64,000 nt of DNA, taken from contig NZ_BMMX01000010.1 in the NCBI RefSeq assembly GCF_014646155.1, positions 69,544 through 133,543 of the forward strand, read 5' to 3'. This DNA comes from Mangrovihabitans endophyticus (GTDB lineage: Bacteria > Actinomycetota > Actinomycetes > Mycobacteriales > Micromonosporaceae). The notes beneath the pieces are model-generated. The model was given only the letters and a program-made list of their open reading frames with translations, did not search any database and was not told the DNA's origin. Both the position numbers and the translations under genes were made by a program. Shown piece by piece: positions 1 to 10,055 of the stretch (its first letter is position 1; every line of letters starts with the position of its first letter).

Positions 1-180
1 CACGCTGGACGGGCCGCCGGACAGGATGATCGCCGCGGGGTCCTTGGCCATCATCTCGGCGACCGGCATGGAGTGCGGCACGATCTCCGAGTAGACCCGG
101 GCCTCGCGGACCCGGCGAGCGATCAACTGGGCGTACTGCGCGCCGAAGTCGACGACCAGCACGGGCCGGGGAGTGCTCAT
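1..180 (-). CDS. guaA: GMP synthase (glutamine-hydrolysing), N-terminal fragment
   Basis: Only the first 60 codons are inside the window; the gene runs off the left edge. Reading from the ATG at 180 leftwards the protein starts [19 protein letters not shown] and reaches ILSGGPSSV at the edge. The DFGAQY and LSGGP motifs are hallmarks of the class I glutamine amidotransferase domain of GuaA, which converts XMP to GMP. guaB and guaB3 lie a few kb upstream on the same strand, as in other actinobacteria, so the guanine branch genes are clustered but separated by peptidase and LCP genes. The ATP-pyrophosphatase and dimerization domains are not visible. Confidence 0.93.
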   Translation of the reverse strand, partial: MSTPRPVLVVDFGAQYAQLIARRVREARVYSEIVPHSMPVAEMMAKDPAAIILSGGPSSV

Positions 181-215
181 GGCGGGCAGTTTAGTGCGGT
201 CGGCGCGCAGGCCCG

Positions 216-2165
216 TCAGCGGTACCACGTCCGGGTCGGGGTGTAGGCGGCGTTCCAGGCACGGTCATAGACGCGCACCCGCACCGTCATTCGCCGCCCG
301 TAACGCCAGGTCGGCACCGAGAAGCGGTAGGTGCTCGCCGTGGTGCGCTGCACCACCCGCCCGTTGACCAGCAGTTCCATGCGCGCGACCCGGTTGGCGT
401 CGGAGCCGCGGACGGTCAGCCGCGCGGTGCCCCGGACCTTCCGTCCGCTCGCCGGGCCGCCCAGGATGCGCGCGGACGGACGGGCGTTGTCGCGGGTCAC
501 CACCTGGCTGACCCGGCTCACGTTGCCGAGCCGGTCGAACGCCCGCAGCATCAGCGTGATGCGCCCGTTGCGGGACCCGGATTTCCAGGTGAACTGGTAC
601 GGCCAGGTGGTGTCGGTGGACACCACGCGCCCGCCGACCACGAGCTGGATCTTGCTGATCCCCGCCGGGTCCGAGGCACGGGCGCCGGCCCGCACCACGC
701 CGCGCACCAGGGCGCCCCGGCGAGGCGCCACGAACGCCACCCGCGGCCCGGTGTGGTCGGCGGTGATCCGTACCGCAGCGGTGGCCAGCACCGTCGACCC
801 GGCCTTGGCCGTCACCGTCAGCGTCGCCGAACCGGTCACCGCCCGGGTGTTCACCCGCAGCGTCCAGGGCTCCGCGGTCGACGTGGCAAGCACGTCGCCG
901 TCGAGTTCCGCGACCACCTCGGTGATGCCGGAGGCCGACGCCACGTGCGGACGCAGCGTGAGGGAGTTGCCCACGGTCAGTGGCTTGCTCACCCCGGACA
1001 ACCAGAACGGCAGCGCCCGCAGCGCGTCGTCCGCGTCCACCCGCCCGGCTCCGGTCCAGCCGCCGGACAGCGCCCGGCCGGACGACTCCATCGCCTCCCG
1101 GATGACGGCCGGGCCCGGCTCCGGAGTGGTGGAGGCCAGCAGCGCCGCCACGCCCGCGGCGAACGGGGTGGCCGAGGAGGTGCCGCAGAACCAGCCGATC
1201 CGGCCGCCGACGTCCTGCGCCGGGTTGCACCCCGGCGCCGCCAGGTCCACCCAGTCGCTGCCGTAGTTGGACCACGAGTAGCGGGTGTCCGCGGAGGTGG
1301 AGGCGCCGATCGCCAGGACGGCCGGGATCGCTGCCGGATAGTGCCGCTGCGAGCTGCCCGCGTTACCGGCCGCGGCGATCACCAGCGAACCCCGGCCGGT
1401 CGCGTAGTCGACCGCGTCGCGCAGCAACTGGCTGTCCGCCGAGCCGCCGAGCGACAGGTTGATCACGTTCGCGCCGCGGTCCGCCGCGTACCGGATGCCC
1501 TCGGCGATGTCGCTGTACGAGCCGACACCGTCCGCGCCCAGCACCTTGACCGGCAGGATCTTGCAGTACCAGCAGATGCCGGCGACACCGGTGCCGTTGT
1601 TGCCGCTGGCGGCGAGCACCCCGGCGGCCATCGTGCCGTGGCCGTTGTCGTCGTACGCGTTGCTGTCCTCGTTGACGAAGTCGTACCCGGTGAGCAGCCG
1701 GGACGCGAAATCGGGCAGCGGCTTGACGCCGGTGTCCACCACCGCCACCACCACGCCGCCGACGCCACGGGTCAGGTCCCACGCATCGTCCACGTCCGCA
1801 CGGACCGCGCCCCATTGGCTGCGGAACCCGGGATCACGCGGCGTGGTCCGGGCGACGCGTGCCGTGTGGTCCGGCTCCACGTAGGCGATCGCCGGGTCCG
1901 CCCGCAGCGTCGCCGCGGCATCGGTGACCTGGGTGGCCGGGACGTCCACCGCCACCGCGTCACCGATCTCCTCACTGTCCAACACGTCCACGTCGTCGTC
2001 GGTGAGCCGGTCGACCACGTCCGCGTCGTGCCGCAACCCGACGATCAGCGACACCGGCTCGGGGTCGGGTGCGGGCGCGGCGTGTGCGGCGGCCGGATAC
2101 GCGGTCGCCACGAGACCCCCCGCCAGCAGACCGATCCCGAACCGCCTGATCGCGCCGTTGCGCAT
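216..2165 (-). CDS. Secreted subtilisin-like serine protease (S8)
   Basis: 649 residues. A signal peptide is visible: basic start, hydrophobic core, AHA-A cleavage region near residue 29. An inhibitor-I9-like propeptide region follows (about 35-100, ending YVEPDH). The peptidase S8 domain carries Asp144 (VVDTGV), His176 (NGHGT), oxyanion-hole Asn268 (AAGN) and Ser330 (GTSSATP), so the triad is intact. The remaining C-terminal part (about 385-649) looks like repeated Ig/bacterial-type beta domains, each with a D-x-x-G-N or similar turn. No sortase motif or TM segment is seen at the C-terminus, so the enzyme is probably released. It is a single gene, divergent from the LCP gene at 2322 and sharing a 156-bp intergenic region. 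Substrate unknown. Confidence 0.93.
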   Translation of the reverse strand: MRNGAIRRFGIGLLAGGLVATAYPAAAHAAPAPDPEPVSLIVGLRHDADVVDRLTDDDVDVLDSEEIGDAVAVDVPATQVTDAAATLRADPAIAYVEPDHTARVARTTPRDPGFRSQWGAVRADVDDAWDLTRGVGGVVVAVVDTGVKPLPDFASRLLTGYDFVNEDSNAYDDNGHGTMAAGVLAASGNNGTGVAGICWYCKILPVKVLGADGVGSYSDIAEGIRYAADRGANVINLSLGGSADSQLLRDAVDYATGRGSLVIAAAGNAGSSQRHYPAAIPAVLAIGASTSADTRYSWSNYGSDWVDLAAPGCNPAQDVGGRIGWFCGTSSATPFAAGVAALLASTTPEPGPAVIREAMESSGRALSGGWTGAGRVDADDALRALPFWLSGVSKPLTVGNSLTLRPHVASASGITEVVAELDGDVLATSTAEPWTLRVNTRAVTGSATLTVTAKAGSTVLATAAVRITADHTGPRVAFVAPRRGALVRGVVRAGARASDPAGISKIQLVVGGRVVSTDTTWPYQFTWKSGSRNGRITLMLRAFDRLGNVSRVSQVVTRDNARPSARILGGPASGRKVRGTARLTVRGSDANRVARMELLVNGRVVQRTTASTYRFSVPTWRYGRRMTVRVRVYDRAWNAAYTPTRTWYR

Positions 2166-2321
2166 GAACGTTCCCCCCGCACTTCCCGACAGCAGTGCCG
2201 TCCACCGTCAAGGCGTCGGGTGGCAACCTCAGTGCCCGCCGGGTTGCGCTCCGGTAGCCGAGCCAGACGGACCGCTGCCGAGGCGTTGAGCAGCGCATAG
2301 ACGTCGCTTACTGTGTGCGGG

Positions 2322-3410
2322 ATGCGAACCAGGCGGATCATGTGGGTGGCAGTCGGCGTCGTGGCGGTGACGCTGGCCGGCACCGGCATTGCCGTGGCCC
2401 TGGCCGCGCGCTCCGAATCACCGGCCGCCGCCCCCGGCACCCCCGCACCGACCGCCGCGGCCCCGTCGACCAGCCCCGCGCCACCGCCCGGCGCGGACAT
2501 CGAGGGCCCGCTCGACCTTCTGCTGATCGGCGTCGACACCCGGGTGAACGTTCCGGACTGGGAACCGCACGCCGACGCGCTGATGCTGCTGCACGTCTCG
2601 GCCGATCTGCGGTCGGGATATCTGTTCTCGCTGCCTCGCGACCTGCGGGTGGACATGCCCGCGTACGCGAAGGCCGGGTTCGGCGGCGGCCGTCACAAGA
2701 TCACCGAGGCGATGAGCCTGGGATCCCGGGTGCCCGGCTCGAAACGGATCAGCGTCGAACAGGGCTACGAGCTACTCACCACGGTGGTGTCCGACTACAC
2801 CGGGATCGACGAGTTCCAGGCGGGCGCGATCCTGAACTTCGGCGGGCTCTCCCGGCTCACCGACGCCCTGGGCGGGGTCACCATGACCATCGACCAGAAG
2901 GTGGTGTCCATTCACCGGCAGCCGGACGGGTCTCGGCGCACCCTACGGCCGGGCGGCGGCGGATATCTCGGACCGCAGGCCACCTATCTGCCCGGCACCC
3001 GCACCTTGCAGGGGTGGCAAGCGCTCGACTACGCGCGGCAGCGCTACACCCCGGGCGGTGACTACACCCGCCAGCGTCACCAGCGGCAACTCGTCAAGGC
3101 GCTGCTCAGCAAGGCCCGCGACGCCGGTCTGGCCACCGCCCCGGAACGCCTGCGCCCGGTGATCGACGCGCTCGGCGACAGCCTGGTGTACGTCGGCGGG
3201 CGCGGCCCCCTCGAATACGCGTACGCGCTGCGCGACCTGGACCCACGGAACCTGACCCTGGTCGGGCTTCCCGGCGACGCCGTCTATCACCACGGCGGTT
3301 ACATCGGCGAGGAGCTGACCTCGGAGGGCACCGGATTCCTCAAGGCCCTCCACGACGGGCGCGCCGAGGCGTACCTGAGCGACCACCCCGCCCTGGTCAA
3401 CAAGGACTGA
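2322..3410 (+). CDS. LytR-CpsA-Psr (LCP) family cell-wall glycopolymer ligase
   Basis: 362 residues from the ATG at 2322; an in-frame GTG three codons upstream is possible. One N-terminal TM helix (about 8-27) and a Pro/Ala-rich linker lead into an extracytoplasmic LCP domain. Conserved features are visible: LLIGVDTR, the SLPRDLRVDMP strand with the Arg-Asp pair that binds pyrophosphate, GGVTM, and LDYARQR followed by RQRHQRQ. LCP proteins transfer lipid-linked glycopolymers (teichoic-type polymers or arabinogalactan) onto peptidoglycan at the outer face of the membrane. It is monocistronic and convergent with the M1 peptidase gene (29-bp gap). The polymer attached cannot be told from sequence. 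Confidence 0.9.
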   Translation: MRTRRIMWVAVGVVAVTLAGTGIAVALAARSESPAAAPGTPAPTAAAPSTSPAPPPGADIEGPLDLLLIGVDTRVNVPDWEPHADALMLLHVSADLRSGYLFSLPRDLRVDMPAYAKAGFGGGRHKITEAMSLGSRVPGSKRISVEQGYELLTTVVSDYTGIDEFQAGAILNFGGLSRLTDALGGVTMTIDQKVVSIHRQPDGSRRTLRPGGGGYLGPQATYLPGTRTLQGWQALDYARQRYTPGGDYTRQRHQRQLVKALLSKARDAGLATAPERLRPVIDALGDSLVYVGGRGPLEYAYALRDLDPRNLTLVGLPGDAVYHHGGYIGEELTSEGTGFLKALHDGRAEAYLSDHPALVNKD

Positions 3411-3439
3411 ACCCGGTCGACCGGGACTGAACCGGACGG

Positions 3440-4840
3440 TCACGGACGCGGCGGCGGGCCGTCCCCGGAGAGCCACGCGTCGAACAGGCCGCTCAAATCC
3501 CGGCCCCCGGCGGCACGTTCGGCGGCCGTCACGAACTGCGCGGTCGTCACGTTGCCGTCGCGGTGCCGCGCCGGCCACGACCGCAGCAGGCCGAAGAACG
3601 CCCGGTCGCCGATGGTGCGGCGGAGCGCGTGCAGGGCCATCGCACCCCGCTGGTAGACGGCCTGGCCGAACAGGTGCGGCACCCCCGGATCGTCGGTCGG
3701 GATCGACCAGTCCATCCGCTCGTACGCGGCATCGAAGCTCTGTTGCACCGTCCGCGTGCCCTCGTGCTCGTCCCACAACCACTCGGCGTAGGTGGCGAAG
3801 CCCTCGTTGAGCCAGATGTCGCGCCAGCGCTCCACCGACACGCTGTCGCCGAACCATTGATGCGCTAGCTCGTGCGCGACCACCGTGCTGTTCGGCCCGC
3901 GGCCGAAGAACGTGTCGCCGTACACCGGGCGGGTCTGCGTCTCCAGCGCGTAGTCGATCCGGTCGTCGTCGATCACCACCCCGCCGTACGCGTCGAACGG
4001 GTAGCGGCCGAACCGGCCGGTGAGGAAGTCGGCGATCTCGCCGGTGCGGGCGATCGACCGGGCGGCCGGGCCGTCCTGCGGCAGCGTCTCCGGCACCGCG
4101 GTCACCATCGGCTTGCCGTGCAGGGTGCCGCTGCGTATCCGGTACTTGCCGATCACCACGGTGGCCAGATAGCTGGCCATCGGCGACGATTCCGTCCAGC
4201 GCCACGTGGTCCAGCCGCCGGCCGTGGTGCGCTCGCCGGGAATACCGTTGCCGATCGCCTGCAATCCCTCCGGAACGGTCATGGCCAGACGCAACGTCGC
4301 CTTGTCCGAGGGATGGTCGTTGACCGGGAACCAGGTGCTCGCCGATTCCGGCTCGCCCACCGCGAAGGCCCCGTCCCCGGTACGCGTCCAGCCGCCCTTG
4401 CCGAGGAACTCGTTGTCGATCGGGGCGGGCGTGCCGCCGTACGCCACCACCACGATGAACCGGTCGCCGTCGGCGATGCCGGTGCCGGGCGTCACGACGA
4501 GTTCCCGGCCCTCCTGGCGGGCGCGGGCAGTCGTGCCGTCGACGGTCACCCGGGTCACGGTGAGGTGGGCGAGGTCGAGGTTGAAGCGGGACAGTCCCTG
4601 CGTGGCCACGGCGGTGATCGTCGCGGTCCCGGTCAGCCGGCCGGCCGCCGGGTCATAACGCAGATCGAGATCGTATCCGCGTACGTCGTACCCGCCGTTG
4701 CCGTACGTCGGGAAGTACGGGTCGCCCGCCCCGGCCGCACCGGGCCGGGGCGTCGTGGCCCCCGCCGTGCCGTCATCGCCGCCGGTGCATCCGCCGAGCA
4801 GCAGCGCGACCGCGACCGCGCAGGCCGCGGCGTTGCGCAC
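3440..4840 (-). CDS. M1 family metallopeptidase, predicted lipoprotein
   Basis: 466 residues from a GTG at 4840, preceded by a strong G-rich ribosome binding site. The start gives a lipoprotein signal with lipobox LLGGC (Cys18), so the enzyme is likely anchored outside the membrane. The zinc site HELAHQWFGD is near residues 322-326, with the third ligand in WLNEGFATYAEW, as in M1 gluzincins. It is shorter than full aminopeptidase N (about 850), matching the compact bacterial M1 forms that have only the N-terminal beta saddle and the catalytic domain. The canonical GxMEN is replaced by DYALETQTRP. It starts 20 bp downstream of guaB3 and may be read through from guaB-guaB3. Substrate unknown. 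Confidence 0.9.
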   Translation of the reverse strand: MRNAAACAVAVALLLGGCTGGDDGTAGATTPRPGAAGAGDPYFPTYGNGGYDVRGYDLDLRYDPAAGRLTGTATITAVATQGLSRFNLDLAHLTVTRVTVDGTTARARQEGRELVVTPGTGIADGDRFIVVVAYGGTPAPIDNEFLGKGGWTRTGDGAFAVGEPESASTWFPVNDHPSDKATLRLAMTVPEGLQAIGNGIPGERTTAGGWTTWRWTESSPMASYLATVVIGKYRIRSGTLHGKPMVTAVPETLPQDGPAARSIARTGEIADFLTGRFGRYPFDAYGGVVIDDDRIDYALETQTRPVYGDTFFGRGPNSTVVAHELAHQWFGDSVSVERWRDIWLNEGFATYAEWLWDEHEGTRTVQQSFDAAYERMDWSIPTDDPGVPHLFGQAVYQRGAMALHALRRTIGDRAFFGLLRSWPARHRDGNVTTAQFVTAAERAAGGRDLSGLFDAWLSGDGPPPRP

Positions 4841-4860
4841 CGATCCCCCCGTCCGCGCCG

Positions 4861-5979
4861 TCAGCGGTCCAGCACCAGGCTGACCTTCTGGAACTCCTTC
4901 ACATCGCTGTAGCCGCACTTGGCCATCGCCCGGCGCAGGCCGCCGAACAGGTTCGACTGGCCGTCCGGGCGAGTCGCCGGGCCGTACAGGATCTCCTCCA
5001 GGGTGCCGTCCGGCTCGCCGGCGATGCAGAATCCGCCGCGCGGCAGCTTCGGGTGGCTGGCCGCGGAGTGCCACCACGCACCGCCCGCGGGCGCTCCCTC
5101 GGCCAGCGACAGCGGCTCGCCCAGCATCACCGCGTCCGCGCCGCAGCCGATCGCCTTCGCGATGTCGCCGCTGGTGGAGATCCCCCCGTCGGCGATCAGG
5201 TGCACGTACCGGCCGCCGGTCTCGTCCAGGTAGTCCCGCCGGGCCGCCGCCGCGTCCGCGATAGCGGTGGCCATCGGCACCCGGATACCCAGCACGGTGT
5301 CCGTGGTGGACCATTCGTCGGCGCCGACGCCGACGATCACACCGGCCGCGCCGGTGCGCATCAGGTGCAGGGCGGTCTTGTAGTCGGTGCAACCGCCCAC
5401 GATCACCGGGAGGTCGAGGTCGGCGATGAACTCCTTCAGGTTCAGCGGCTCGTCCGTGCTGGACACGTGCTCCGCCGAGACGAGCGTGCCCTGGATGACC
5501 AGCAGGTCGACGCCGGCGTCCAGCACCACCGGGGCGAGCGTCAGGGTGTGCTGCGGGGAGACCCGGACAGCCACCGTCACGCCGCCCTCGCGCATGGTGG
5601 CGACGCGCTCGGCGATCAGCTCGGGGCGGATCGGCTCGGCGTACACCTCCTGGAGGCGTTTGGTGGCGTCCGCCTCCTCGCCCAGCGCGGCCAGCTCTTC
5701 GAGGATCTTGGTGGGATCCTCGTAGCGGGTCCACAGGCCCTCCGCGTTGAGCACCCCCAGGCCGCCGAGCTTGCCCAGCTCGACGGCGCTGGCCGGGCTC
5801 ATGGTGGCGTCCGACGGGTGCGCCACGCAGGGAATCCGGAACGGGTACGCGTCCACACGCCACTCGGTCGACACGTCGTCGACGTCGCGGGTGCGCCGCG
5901 ACGGCACGATCGCGATGTCGTCGAGGTGGTAGCCGCGCTGCGCGGTCTTCCCCATGCCGATCTCCACGACGTCACGCAT
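4861..5979 (-). CDS. guaB3: GuaB3 family IMP dehydrogenase/GMP reductase-like enzyme
   Basis: 372 residues, a TIM-barrel enzyme of the IMPDH/GMPR superfamily without CBS domains. It begins MRDVVEIGMGKTAQRGYHLDD, typical of the actinobacterial GuaB3 group (the paralogue next to guaB2 in mycobacteria). [23 protein letters not shown] is the phosphate-binding region. The Cys loop is atypical: where IMPDH has GPGSICxTR, this protein shows ADEWSTTDTVLGIRVP, with no Cys, so it is unlikely to be a standard IMPDH. A cyanobacterial GuaB3 has been reported to act as a GMP reductase; whether this applies here is inference. It lies 51 bp downstream of guaB on the same strand. Confidence 0.9.
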   Translation of the reverse strand: MRDVVEIGMGKTAQRGYHLDDIAIVPSRRTRDVDDVSTEWRVDAYPFRIPCVAHPSDATMSPASAVELGKLGGLGVLNAEGLWTRYEDPTKILEELAALGEEADATKRLQEVYAEPIRPELIAERVATMREGGVTVAVRVSPQHTLTLAPVVLDAGVDLLVIQGTLVSAEHVSSTDEPLNLKEFIADLDLPVIVGGCTDYKTALHLMRTGAAGVIVGVGADEWSTTDTVLGIRVPMATAIADAAAARRDYLDETGGRYVHLIADGGISTSGDIAKAIGCGADAVMLGEPLSLAEGAPAGGAWWHSAASHPKLPRGGFCIAGEPDGTLEEILYGPATRPDGQSNLFGGLRRAMAKCGYSDVKEFQKVSLVLDR

Positions 5980-6030
5980 GGCCGATCCCCTTCGCTGCGG
6001 TGGTGGTTCGGGGCCTTGTCCCTCAGCTTC

Positions 6031-7521
<1,491 letters not shown>

Positions 7522-7638
7522 TCATCCTTGTCGGGCGAGGCGGGTTCTTCATCCTACTCATCACGCGTACGGCATCCGCGCAGGCGGACAAGACGTGCGG
7601 GCCACCACATCGGCACCCGGGGTGGGTACGGTGTCCAT

Positions 7639-8043
7639 GTGCAGGACGAACCGATCGACCCGTTCAACGGCGACCCCGCCGACCCGGCCGCGGAGCTCGA
7701 GGATCAGGGCGGCGACGCCGACCCGGACCCGCTGACCGACGCGGAGCGGCAGGACGTGCTCGAGGACCTCTCCGACCTGGAGATCTACCAGGCGTTGCTG
7801 AGTCCCACGGGCATCCGCGGGCTGGTCATCGAGTGCGAGGACTGCCACGAGCCGCACTACTTCGACTGGGATCTGCTGCGGGGCAACCTGCGGCACCTGC
7901 TCCATTCCGGGCAGCCGCGAGTGCACGAGCCGGCGTACGACCCGGACCCGGACCGTTACGTCTCCTGGGAGTACGCGCGCGGCTACGCCGACGGCGTGCA
8001 CGACACCCTGACCGAGGGCACCGACGACGACGCGCAGTCCTGA
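7639..8043 (+). CDS. DUF5319 family protein (Rv3412-like)
   Basis: 134 residues from a GTG at 7639 with a G-rich upstream site. The protein is strongly acidic and cytoplasmic (no TM or signal). It has an Asp/Pro-rich N-terminus, a helix (DVLEDLSDLEIYQALL) and a conserved core IECEDCHEPHYFDWDLLRGNL, whose Cys-x2-Cys-x2-His looks like a small metal site or redox pair. The family is widespread in actinobacteria, always divergent from guaB, and has no assigned function. The position and fold cues match the mycobacterial gene next to guaB2. Role unknown. Confidence 0.85.
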   Translation: MQDEPIDPFNGDPADPAAELEDQGGDADPDPLTDAERQDVLEDLSDLEIYQALLSPTGIRGLVIECEDCHEPHYFDWDLLRGNLRHLLHSGQPRVHEPAYDPDPDRYVSWEYARGYADGVHDTLTEGTDDDAQS

Positions 8044-8066
8044 CTCCCGCCCTGCGGCACCTCAAT

Positions 8067-8150
8067 CCTCCGCCCGGCCCCGTCGACCCTCCGCCCGGCC
8101 CCGTCGACCCTCCGCCCGGCCCCGTCGACCCCGCCCAGGCACCGTCGACC
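8067..8150. repeat. 21-bp tandem repeat, three copies plus a degenerate fourth
   Basis: A 21-bp unit (CCTCCGCCCGGCCCCGTCGA plus C) starts at 8067, 8088 and 8109; a degraded unit follows to about 8150. It sits just after the stop codon of the DUF5319 gene. Translation would give PPPGPVD repeats, but no ribosome site or conserved frame supports coding. It is part of a 543-bp gap between convergent genes that holds only repeats. Confidence 0.8.
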
Positions 8151-8160
8151 CCGCTCAGCC

Positions 8161-8236
8161 GCCGGTCGGCCAGCTCCCGCACCGTCGCCGTCGGCCAGCT
8201 CCCGCACCGTCGCCGGTCGGCCAGCCCCCGCGCCGT
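8161..8236. repeat. 25-26-bp tandem repeats matching the end of the adjacent inverted-repeat element
   Basis: Three near-identical units beginning GCCGGTCGGCCAGC or GCCGTCGGCCAGC occur at 8161, about 8187 and 8212. The third is the outer end of the left arm of the element at 8212-8424, so the first two look like duplicated element ends. Confidence 0.75.
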
Positions 8237-8424
8237 CGATCTTGGACTTTGTGTGCCCGACTTGGTGCGCCATTCCCGACTTGCCGGACCGCGAAGTCCA
8301 AGATCGACCGCTCACCCGCACACCCCGGCGATCTTGCGGTTTCCGGTCGGACAAGTCGCTTTCGGTGCACCGAAACGGGCACACAAAGTCCAAGATCGAC
8401 GGTGCGGGGGGCTGGCCGACCGGC
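8212..8424. repeat. 213-bp element with about 48-bp near-perfect inverted ends
   Basis: The left arm is 8212-8259 and the right arm 8376-8424. The inner 27 bp (8233-8259 against 8376-8402, starting CCGTCGATCTTGGACTTTG) is a perfect inverted match; the outer 21 bp matches with one substitution and one 1-base indel. A third copy of the core AAGTCCAAGATCGAC lies at 8294-8308 in the right-arm orientation. The interior has no coding capacity. It resembles a MITE, REP or BIME-like element that could form a long hairpin. No transposase is in the window and I see no clear target-site duplication. It may also terminate both flanking convergent genes. Confidence 0.75.
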
Positions 8425-8586
8425 GGGCGCCCCTGAAGGGGGCACGCCTGCGGGGGGCACGCCTGCCGGGGCACGCCCGCGGGGGGCACGCCCCCGGGGA
8501 CACGCCCGCGGGCGTGCCGGCCGGCTACCTGCGCTGACGTCGGGCGTTGACGGCCACCCCCGCCGTCAACAACGCCCTACCGATCG

Positions 8587-9435
8587 TCAGGCCACCAAGC
8601 CCGCCCGGAACCCCGCCGCCACGGCGTGCGCCCGGTCGCGGGCTCCCAACTTCCGGAAGAGCCGCCGGGCGTGGGTCTTGACCGTGTCCTCGGACACGAA
8701 CAGTTCTCGCCCGATCTCGGCGTTGCTCTTGCCGTCCGCCATGCCGCGGAGCACCTGCAACTCGCGCTCGGTCAGGGTGAGCCGCCGCCCCGCCGGGACC
8801 GCCTCGGCCACGCCGACCTGGGTGGCCTCGTTTCCCGGCCAGACTGCCGGCCGCCCGGTTGCCGGGTCGACCGCGTCGCCGCGCTGCACCGGGACCATGG
8901 GCGAGTTCGGCAGCATCGCCGGGACGGCGCCGCTGTTCGGTGAGCCGACCGGGCCGCCGTCGCGGTATTGCCCGCGGGTGGCCGCCGAGTTGGCGTTGCG
9001 GACGCCGCCGGCCACCGTGGCCGGCTGGGCATTGGCGCTGTTGATCGGCATGCCCTGCTGGGGACGGGCCGGCAGCAGGAGCAAGATCAGCGCCTTGGCG
9101 ACGACGCTGACCAGGTCGTGTTCCACACCGCGGATCACTCCGCGGGCACCGGCCGCGACGGTGGCTGCGGCCACCCTCGGGTCTTCGGCGCCGAAGAGCA
9201 CAACCTGTGCCTGCGGTGCACGGGAAAGGACGCGCCGGGTGAAGCCGACGCTGTCGGGACGGGTCACGGCGGTGTCGGCCAAGACCACCTCGGACGGCCT
9301 TTCGGCCAATCGGATCATGGCCTCGGTCTCGCTGACCGCCGTCCGGACCACCCCGGTCAAGCCGAGCCGGGCCGCGGTGGACGCGACGGTCTGGGCCGCC
9401 ATGGGGGTACGGACGCACACGAGGACGGTACGCAC
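8587..9435 (-). CDS. BldM-like orphan response regulator with degenerate receiver
   Basis: 282 residues from a GTG at 9435, preceded by an ideal AAGGAGG site 6 bp away. The N-terminal receiver-like domain (1-115) starts MRTVLVCVRTPMAAQ: the acidic pair for Mg2+ is missing, the region of the phospho-Asp reads VVLADTAVTRPD, and the conserved Lys is absent. A 70-90-residue Ala/Pro/Gly/Asn-rich linker follows. The C-terminal LuxR-type HTH (about 215-282) reads LTERELQVLRGMADGKSNAEIGR and SEDTVKTHARRLF, close to Streptomyces BldM. The genomic position (near guaB, whiB and groESL) also matches bldM. Phosphorylation-independent control of development is inferred. No partner kinase is adjacent. Confidence 0.85.
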   Translation of the reverse strand: MRTVLVCVRTPMAAQTVASTAARLGLTGVVRTAVSETEAMIRLAERPSEVVLADTAVTRPDSVGFTRRVLSRAPQAQVVLFGAEDPRVAAATVAAGARGVIRGVEHDLVSVVAKALILLLLPARPQQGMPINSANAQPATVAGGVRNANSAATRGQYRDGGPVGSPNSGAVPAMLPNSPMVPVQRGDAVDPATGRPAVWPGNEATQVGVAEAVPAGRRLTLTERELQVLRGMADGKSNAEIGRELFVSEDTVKTHARRLFRKLGARDRAHAVAAGFRAGLVA

Positions 9436-9665
9436 AGTGATCCTCCTTCTCTCTCAGAGGAGATCACGCGAGGGCCGCAGCATTACGCGCTTTAGATGGA
9501 AAATTAGGAAAATAGGGGTGACACGTCGCCTCCGTGGGAGACGGGTTTGTGAAGACATCGATCAGGAGGGTGTGAGCCCCGGAAGACCGGGGTACACCCG
9601 CGGCAGGCCTGAGTCAGGCCCCCCATGGACGACACTCCGCGGTGCCGCGCGGGAGGAGGCTGTTG
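9436..9665. promoter_or_regulatory. Divergent control region between the BldM-like gene and whiB
   Basis: 230 bp between two outward-facing regulator genes. The segment at about 9488-9520 is unusually AT-rich for this genome (TTAGATGG, AAAATTAGGAAAATAGGGG), as expected for promoters. Strong ribosome sites border both sides (AAGGAGG for the regulator, GGAGGAGG at 9650 for whiB). I cannot assign -10/-35 boxes with confidence. Confidence 0.5.
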
Positions 9666-10055
9666 ATGTCGAACGTTCGTAGACTTCCCGGGCCCATCGC
9701 TGACTTGTGGGACTGGCAGCGACTCGGCCGATGCCGGGGACGTGACAGCGCTCAGTTCTTCCACCCCGACGGCGAGCGCGGATCGTCCCGCAATCGCCGT
9801 GAGGCCAAGGCCAAATCCCTGTGCGGCGCCTGCCCGGTCCGGGCGGAGTGCGCCGCGCACGCCTTGGCCGTTCGCGAGCCGTACGGAGTCTGGGGAGGTT
9901 TCAGCGAGACGGAGCGGCTGCGGCTGCTCGCGGTCGGCTGGGAGGACCTCGCCGACCGCCGTCACGGACGCGTCGACCTGCCCCGGCTCGAAGCTCGCCT
10001 GGGCCGGCCCCACAAGACTGCGGTGCCCGCCCAACGGCAGGCGCCTGCCGCCTGA
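9666..10055 (+). CDS. WhiB family iron-sulfur transcriptional regulator
   Basis: 129 residues; ATG at 9666 with a GGAGGAGG site 8 bp upstream. The four cluster ligands are Cys23, Cys53, Cys56 and Cys62 (CGACPVRAEC), followed by the turn GVWGG (74-78) and a basic C-terminal region with RR and R-rich segments that likely contact DNA. WhiB proteins carry a [4Fe-4S] cluster and usually act with the primary sigma factor region 4. Location next to the bldM-type gene and groESL recalls mycobacterial whiB3; which Wbl subclass this is cannot be fixed by eye. It is the only gene of its transcription unit. Confidence 0.92.
   Translation: MSNVRRLPGPIADLWDWQRLGRCRGRDSAQFFHPDGERGSSRNRREAKAKSLCGACPVRAECAAHALAVREPYGVWGGFSETERLRLLAVGWEDLADRRHGRVDLPRLEARLGRPHKTAVPAQRQAPAA

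Larger units (their letters stand above)
8044..8586. other. Gene-free, repeat-rich gap between convergent genes
   Basis: No credible gene. Contents in order: the 21-bp tandem array, the 25-bp array, the inverted-repeat element, and at 8440-8520 a purine/pyrimidine-skewed stretch of short GGCACGCC(C/T)GC-type repeats. In related genomes (Streptomyces shbA, Mycobacterium sigD) a sigma factor gene lies in this interval; none is found here. Confidence 0.7.

Noticed and set aside
753-2300. Long plus-strand frame opposite the subtilisin gene
   Set aside because: Arg/Gly/His-rich shadow of a high-GC gene; the minus-strand protein has signal peptide and full catalytic triad.
8161-8236. CRISPR-like array
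   Set aside because: Units are contiguous with no unique spacers and they match the end of the inverted-repeat element.
7833-8537. Proline-repeat protein running from the DUF5319 gene through the repeat gap
   Set aside because: It is in a different frame from the conserved DUF5319 protein, and its repeats come from the tandem DNA arrays.
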